From: Treponema sp.
Lineage (GTDB): Bacteria; Spirochaetota; Spirochaetia; Treponematales; Breznakiellaceae
NCBI GenBank assembly: GCA_031263265.1
Contig: JAISGE010000049.1
Span: 1 to 10,029 of the forward strand
DNA length: 10,029 nt
Reading direction: 5' to 3'
Shown: positions 6,564 to 10,029 of the stretch, piece by piece
How the letters are laid out: the number at the start of each line of letters is the position of its first letter
How positions within the stretch are numbered: the stretch's first letter is position 1
Program-made: the position numbers and the translations under genes
Notes under the pieces: generated by a model
The model's database searches: none
Told to the model about the DNA's origin: nothing
Seen by the model: only the letters and a program-made list of their open reading frames with translations

Positions 6564-7295
6564 ATGACTGAAACCAGAGAACCACAAATGGGTTTAACAT
6601 TCGAACAAGTTTGGGCGGCTATTATAGAATCTAGTCGAAAGATGGAAGAAAGCCGACAGGAAACTGAACGGGAAATAAAGGATCTGACTGAATCTATTAA
6701 GCAACTTAGAGAAAGTCAGAAAGAAACGACCCAGCAGATAAAAGAAACCGACCGACTTGTAAAGGAAACAGCCGAGCAGATGAAAGAAACCGACCGGCTT
6801 GTAAAGGAAACAACCGAACAGATGAAAGAAACCGACCAAAGAATTGATGCTCTTTATATTAGCATGGGGAATGTAACTAATCGGTTAGGGGAGTTGATAG
6901 AGCATCAAGTCTTACCAAATATTTCCGCTAAGTTTAATTATTTTGGATACCACTTTGGCGAGCCGGATACTAATTACGAAGTTTATGATGCCAATCATGC
7001 ATTAAAAACGGAATTGGACATAGTGCTAGAGAGTAAAGAGTGTTGCATTGCTATAGAAGTAAAGTTGAAACCGAATAAACGTGACATTAGAGATCACATA
7101 AAACGCCTTGATTATTTTAGAAATGATAAAAATCGTCAAGGAAGCGTTCAAACGATTCATGGAGCCATTGCAGGAGCAATCATGCCGGATGGTATAAAAT
7201 GCGCAGCATTAGAAGCCGGACTGTATGTAATAAAACTAGAGCCATCTGGAGACGCAATTAAAATTGAAAAACCAGAACACGTATATTGCGTATAA
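6564..7295 (+). CDS. Coiled-coil PD-(D/E)XK-like protein, long paralogue
   Basis: This encodes 243 residues from ATG 6564, chosen because it follows the same AAGGAGCACAAC site and starts the same MTETREPQMG sequence as its neighbour. An ATG at 6537 would place the start inside the hairpin. Residues 1-35 match the short paralogue closely. Residues about 36-95 are a long coiled coil, including six KET-type heptads in a row at 53-94 (KETTQQI, KETDRLV, KETAEQM and so on). Residues about 100-243 repeat the PD-(D/E)XK-like plan: GELIEH with E113, TELDIVLE with D152, IEVK with E165 and K167, then the shared GAIAGAIMP (200-208) and a C-terminal ALEAGLYVI strand. The 50 extra residues relative to the first gene come from the coiled coil, about seven heptads. 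The two products could hetero-oligomerise through the heptads; this is inference. Codons are A/T-biased as in the first gene. Confidence 0.7.
   Translation: MTETREPQMGLTFEQVWAAIIESSRKMEESRQETEREIKDLTESIKQLRESQKETTQQIKETDRLVKETAEQMKETDRLVKETTEQMKETDQRIDALYISMGNVTNRLGELIEHQVLPNISAKFNYFGYHFGEPDTNYEVYDANHALKTELDIVLESKECCIAIEVKLKPNKRDIRDHIKRLDYFRNDKNRQGSVQTIHGAIAGAIMPDGIKCAALEAGLYVIKLEPSGDAIKIEKPEHVYCV
6720..6845 (+). repeat. Tandem 21-bp heptad-coding repeats
   Basis: Six consecutive 21-base units each encode one KETxxxx heptad. Two adjacent 42-base blocks (6741-6782 and 6783-6824), each two heptads, are nearly identical at the DNA level, differing at four positions as read by eye. That points to recent duplication by slippage or unequal crossing-over rather than old divergence. 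Confidence 0.85.
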
Positions 7296-7314
7296 ACTAT
7301 TTAAGGAGAATAAT

Positions 7315-7362
7315 ATGATTGATGTAACAACTAAAACTCAAGAACACGTGCGCTCTTGGTAA
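7315..7362 (+). CDS. 15-codon ORF ahead of the MATE gene
   Basis: The ATG at 7315 follows AAGGAGAATAAT, as strong a ribosome binding site as those of the paralogue pair, and encodes MIDVTTKTQEHVRSW before TAA. It begins 19 bases after the long paralogue and ends 45 bases before the MATE GTG. It may be a leader peptide for the transporter or the 5' stub of a third gene of the AT-rich block truncated at the island edge. No clear attenuator stem was found by eye. Confidence 0.35.
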   Translation: MIDVTTKTQEHVRSW

Positions 7363-7407
7363 CTACGGGATCTCATTATAAGGATCAGGGTAATAAGGAG
7401 TGCAGCA

Positions 7408-8742
7408 GTGGCAGCTATTTTTGAACGGATGACCACAGAGCCGGTAGAAAAACTCGTGTGTCGCATGGCAGTTCCAACCATCGTTATTATGATGGTATCT
7501 GCCCTGTATAACATGGCCGACACCTATTTTGTAGGTTCCCTTGGTACCAGTGCCACCGCGGCAGTAGGCTTGAGCTTTTCCCTGATGGCGGTCATTCAAG
7601 CCGTGGGATTTTTCTTTGGACATGGAGCAGGGAATTACATTTCCCGGGCCTTAGGCGCGCAACATACCCAGGATGCGCAGAAAATGGCTGCTACCGGCTT
7701 TTTTACCGCGTTCGGCATAGGGCTTGTGATCGCCATAAGCGGTACGGTATTTTTAACTCCCCTTGCCCGTTTATTGGGCGCTACCGATACGAGTTTAGCC
7801 TATACCCGGGACTACCTGACGTGTATCCTTTTGGCTGCTCCCTTCATGGTAAGTTCCCTGATGCTCAATAATCTCCTGCGTTTTCAAGGCAAGGCCTTAC
7901 TCGGCATGATCGGTATGATCTGCGGTGCGCTCGTGAACATCGCCCTGGATTCCCTGTTTATCTTGGTCTTACATCTAGGCGTGAAAGGCGCATCTTTGGC
8001 CACCATGATAAGCCAAATCCTCAGTTGTATCGTACTTTTTATCATCTGCGATACCGGTAAAGACCTGGTGCCTATCCTGCCCCGGCATTATGCAGCGACC
8101 TTGGGGAACTACAAGGAAATAGCACGGGGCGGTATTCCCTCCCTCTTACGGCAAACCTTATTGAGCTTTTCGACCATTCTGCTTAATCATGCAGCCGGTT
8201 CCTATGGGGATGGGGTTATCGCGGCTATTTCCGTGGTGAGCCGGGTATTTCTCATGGCCAGTTCCGCGCTGATAGGATTTGGTCAAGGATTTCAGCCGGT
8301 ATGCGGGTTTAACTACGGGGCCAAGCGGTACGACCGGGTAAAAAGCGCCTTCTGGTTTTGTGTCCGCCTCTCTACAATAGTACTCGTGATTTTGGGAATC
8401 GGCTGTTTTATAAAAGCCCCCGATATTATAGGCCTCTTTCGCAAAGACGATCCTGAAGTCATAGGGATAGGCGCCCAGGCGCTGAGGCTCCAGTGTTTTA
8501 CCTTTCCCCTGGCAGGGTGGATTGTCCTTAATAACATGATGCTCCAAACCATGGGTAAGGCGATTCCTGCCAGCTTGTTAGCCTTGGCACGGCACGGGCT
8601 GTTTTTGATTCCCCTGATTTTCATCCTGGTGCCCTTGCTGGGGGTATTGGGAATACAGCTTTGTATCCCCATTGCAGAGCTTTGTACCTTTATAGTGAGC
8701 TTTCCTATGGGAATCGCCGTATTACATAAGGACTTGGGGTAA
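7408..8742 (+). CDS. MATE-family multidrug/toxin efflux transporter
   Basis: This encodes 444 residues with about twelve hydrophobic segments in two related halves, the standard size and layout for MATE transporters, which export cationic drugs or metabolites across the inner membrane using Na+ or H+ gradients. Family-typical sequence includes the first-half MAVPTIVIMMVSALYNMADT (20-39), GHGAGNYISRALG (71-83), and the second-half GFGQGFQPVCGFNYGAKR (290-307), characteristic of bacterial MepA/NorM/DinF-type members. The substrate cannot be told from sequence. The start is GTG 7408, seven bases after AAGGAG (7395-7400). Base composition returns to that of clpC, unlike the preceding pair. It lies 8 bases ahead of the TatD-like gene and is probably co-transcribed with it. 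Confidence 0.92.
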   Translation: MAAIFERMTTEPVEKLVCRMAVPTIVIMMVSALYNMADTYFVGSLGTSATAAVGLSFSLMAVIQAVGFFFGHGAGNYISRALGAQHTQDAQKMAATGFFTAFGIGLVIAISGTVFLTPLARLLGATDTSLAYTRDYLTCILLAAPFMVSSLMLNNLLRFQGKALLGMIGMICGALVNIALDSLFILVLHLGVKGASLATMISQILSCIVLFIICDTGKDLVPILPRHYAATLGNYKEIARGGIPSLLRQTLLSFSTILLNHAAGSYGDGVIAAISVVSRVFLMASSALIGFGQGFQPVCGFNYGAKRYDRVKSAFWFCVRLSTIVLVILGIGCFIKAPDIIGLFRKDDPEVIGIGAQALRLQCFTFPLAGWIVLNNMMLQTMGKAIPASLLALARHGLFLIPLIFILVPLLGVLGIQLCIPIAELCTFIVSFPMGIAVLHKDLG

Positions 8743-8750
8743 GTTCTGCA

Positions 8751-9584
8751 ATGGCTACGGATGCTCATTGTCATCTCTCTGATCTGCTGAAACAGTTTCC
8801 CTATGCAGAACAGGAACGCCGATACCTGGGGCTTGCCTGCGCGGTCAGCGCCTGGAACCCCAAGGATTTTACCGCGCATGAGGAGCTTGCCCAACATGCC
8901 CTGCAGGATAAGGCGCCCCGAATATTCCTCTGTTTTGCCCTTCATCCTCAAGTTCCCGCAGTCGTCGCAGCGCAGCACGGTTCAGCGATACCGGAGTTTT
9001 CCACGCTCCTGGACTTTATGGAAACCCTGGCTGCAGCAGATCGCCTCCATGGAATCGGGGAAACCGGGTTTGATCTGTACAACCAGGCTTTTCGGAATAC
9101 CGAAGCCATCCAGGAGGAACTCTTTAGGGTACATCTGGACCTGGCCCTTACCCGGCAGCTTCCCTTAGTGCTCCATGTACGGAGGGCTATGCACAAGGTC
9201 TTTGCCTACAAACAGGCGCTGAAAAGACTGCCTGGGGTGATCTTCCATGCCTACTCAGGTACCTTGGGGGAAGGGGAAGCCCTCTTGAGACAGGGGATCA
9301 ATGCGTATTTTTCCTTTGGGACTGCCTTGGTATTGGGTCGTAAGGAAAGCATCCGTTCCTGTGCAGGGCTGCCGCTGGATCGGGTGCTTTTGGAAACCGA
9401 TGCTCCCTATCAACCGCTCCGGGGACGTACTTTTTCAAGCGGACAGGATATCCCGATAGTACTCAAGGCAGTTTCCCGGTTGCGGCATGATGGAGGACCT
9501 GCTACTTGGGGAGAGTCTCATGAAAGTACGCTGGAATCTGTTATAGACCGGAATTTTTACCGGGCTTACGGTGGAACAGGATGA
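8751..9584 (+). CDS. TatD-family metal-dependent hydrolase
   Basis: This encodes 277 residues, a little longer than the usual 255-265 of TatD-type enzymes, which are amidohydrolase-superfamily TIM-barrel proteins with two metals, several of them DNases. The metal-binding set is visible in order: DAHCH (D4, H6, H8), the family GE.G.D element GETGFD (E104), LHVRRA (H142), FHAYSG (H166) and LLETDAPY (D217). ALHPQ (63-67) corresponds to the usual GLHPH element. The family substrate may be DNA 3' ends or D-aminoacyl-tRNA; this member could be either or neither. The ATG at 8751 places DAHCH at residue 4, as normal. The ribosome binding site is weak (GGGGTAAG within the end of the MATE gene), suggesting translation coupled to the upstream gene. 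Confidence 0.9.
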   Translation: MATDAHCHLSDLLKQFPYAEQERRYLGLACAVSAWNPKDFTAHEELAQHALQDKAPRIFLCFALHPQVPAVVAAQHGSAIPEFSTLLDFMETLAAADRLHGIGETGFDLYNQAFRNTEAIQEELFRVHLDLALTRQLPLVLHVRRAMHKVFAYKQALKRLPGVIFHAYSGTLGEGEALLRQGINAYFSFGTALVLGRKESIRSCAGLPLDRVLLETDAPYQPLRGRTFSSGQDIPIVLKAVSRLRHDGGPATWGESHESTLESVIDRNFYRAYGGTG

Positions 9585-9706
9585 ACGCAGTCAGGGCGTG
9601 TATAACTTTATAATTCCTTAAACTTACCTATAACGGATGAAGCATCGGTATCAAGGCGGAAATTTTTGTGTTTTGGCCACTTGACTCTTTTTAACTAATT
9701 GGATAG
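9585..9706. other. Non-coding stretch after the TatD gene
   Basis: No intact gene, terminator or structural RNA is visible here. The ATG at 9581 overlaps the TatD stop as ATGA but opens only ten codons (MNAVRACITL). A TTGACT hexamer at 9681-9686 is a good -35, but the hexamer 17 bases downstream (TAGGGT, 9704-9709) is a poor -10. The region is AT-rich compared with the TatD gene and may be decayed sequence. Confidence 0.5.
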
Positions 9707-9762
9707 GGTGATTACAACATTGAGGTTTACGGGAAGCCTGTCAGGATTTCTCGCAAGCTGGA

Positions 9763-9786
9763 GGATGTATACAAAAGTATACATCC
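9763..9786. repeat. Perfect 10-bp-arm inverted repeat
   Basis: GGATGTATAC (9763-9772) and GTATACATCC (9777-9786) are exact reverse complements around AAAA. The palindrome lies inside the ribbon-helix-helix-like fragment. It may be a protein-binding site, a hairpin or a mobile-element relic; no T run follows it on either side. Confidence 0.7.
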
Positions 9787-9857
9787 AAGGAACTTATCAA
9801 GGGAGGTAAGGGAATACATGGAAAACCGCATAGTGTTGTGGTATAAACCTTTGTTTG

Positions 9858-9876
9858 CCCCCCCCCCCCCCCCCCC
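9858..9876 (+). repeat. Homopolymer of 19 C
   Basis: An uninterrupted run of 19 C (poly-G on the other strand) ends the ribbon-helix-helix-like frame. Runs this long are prone to slipped-strand length change and also to sequencing or assembly error. With 19 C the frame stops at 9901; with 20 it stops within four codons; with 18 or 21 it would run open to about 10022. Confidence 0.9.
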
Positions 9877-9919
9877 TATTTTATCTAAACAAGAGCTTTG
9901 AAGATTCCGCCGCTTTTTT

Positions 9920-10029
9920 CTATACTCTGCTTTTAAGACTATCAAGTTCCAACTGCATCTTTATACAAAACACCGGCAAGTCTTCAAGGATCTTCACACC
10001 CCAAGGAGGATTGCCCCTATGAATGTTAG
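9920..10029 (-). CDS. 3' end of a - strand gene running off the window
   Basis: From the right edge, 35 codons are open on the - strand to TAG at 9922-9920, reading NIHRGNPPWG then VKILEDLPVFCIKMQLELDS. The composition looks like real protein with a C-terminal amphipathic helix, but I do not recognise the family and the fragment is short. It competes with a + strand reading in which AAGGAGG (10003-10009) serves an ATG at 10019; only one is likely to be right. Confidence 0.35.
   Translation of the reverse strand, partial: NIHRGNPPWGVKILEDLPVFCIKMQLELDSLKSRV

Larger units (their letters stand above)
9707..9901 (+). pseudogene. 5'-truncated reading frame with ribbon-helix-helix-like pattern
   Basis: After the TAG at 9704-9706 the frame stays open to TGA 9899-9901 but offers no ATG, GTG or TTG before residue 38 (ATG 9818), so it is probably a fragment. 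The stretch KPVRISRKLEDVYKS followed by NLSREVREYMENRI resembles the beta strand, helix A and helix B of ribbon-helix-helix (VapB/Arc-type) DNA-binding antitoxins. The C-terminal end is replaced by a proline run encoded by the 19-C tract. The assignment rests on pattern only; no toxin gene is seen beside it. A GGGAGG lies 11 bases before ATG 9818, but that start would drop the helix pattern. Confidence 0.3.

Noticed and set aside
6720..6845. CRISPR-like repeat array
   Set aside because: The repeats are continuous coding heptads without spacers.
9581..9613. ATGA overlap opening a ten-codon ORF (MNAVRACITL) after the TatD gene
   Set aside because: It stops after ten codons and has no continuing frame; not enough to call a truncated gene.
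9727..9945. 72-codon - strand ORF containing a glycine run
   Set aside because: The glycine run is only the poly-G tract, the remainder is not protein-like, and it is antisense to a more coherent frame.
10019..10029. ATG with AAGGAGG upstream at the right edge, + strand
   Set aside because: Only three codons are visible, and the same bases read as convincing protein on the - strand; too little to call a gene.

Overview
The window reads as bacterial chromosome, most likely from a spirochaete of the Treponema group. That is an inference: the two coiled-coil PD-(D/E)XK-like paralogues resemble a family I associate with treponemes, but no rRNA or other marker gene is present to prove it. No tRNA, rRNA, CRISPR array or complete transposon was seen.

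Left block (1-2208, + strand): a small intact gene resembling DUF3791 proteins overlaps the GTG start of a type I restriction hsdR gene. The hsdR gene is dead. Its first 37 codons and its C-terminal tail survive, but a central N-terminal part (nuclease domain and Walker A) and a piece near the C-terminus are deleted. The remainder carries a damaged helicase motif, a frameshift and an in-frame TGA.

Middle-left block (2247-5603, - strand): clpC, a full-length AAA+ unfoldase with ClpP-docking loop, is followed by a small seven-segment membrane protein. A rho-independent-like terminator lies between the convergent membrane gene and the hsdR remnant. A 29-codon ORF with a good ribosome binding site overlaps the clpC start and may be a coupled leader.

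AT-rich island (about 5850-7380, + strand): two tandem paralogues share a nearly identical 5' end (ribosome binding site plus about the first 33 codons) and differ mainly by the number of heptads in a coiled coil ahead of a PD-(D/E)XK-like fold. A perfect 11-bp-arm hairpin sits between them. A 15-codon ORF with a strong ribosome binding site follows. A 9-bp inverted repeat brackets this block, whose base composition differs from both flanks. This is the best candidate for an undescribed system in the window.

Right block (7408-9584, + strand): a MATE-family efflux transporter and a TatD-family metal-dependent hydrolase, 8 bp apart and probably co-transcribed. The last 445 bases (9585-10029) hold no complete gene. 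They contain a 5'-truncated reading frame with a ribbon-helix-helix-like pattern, a perfect 10-bp-arm inverted repeat, a run of 19 C, and the apparent 3' end of a - strand gene running off the edge.
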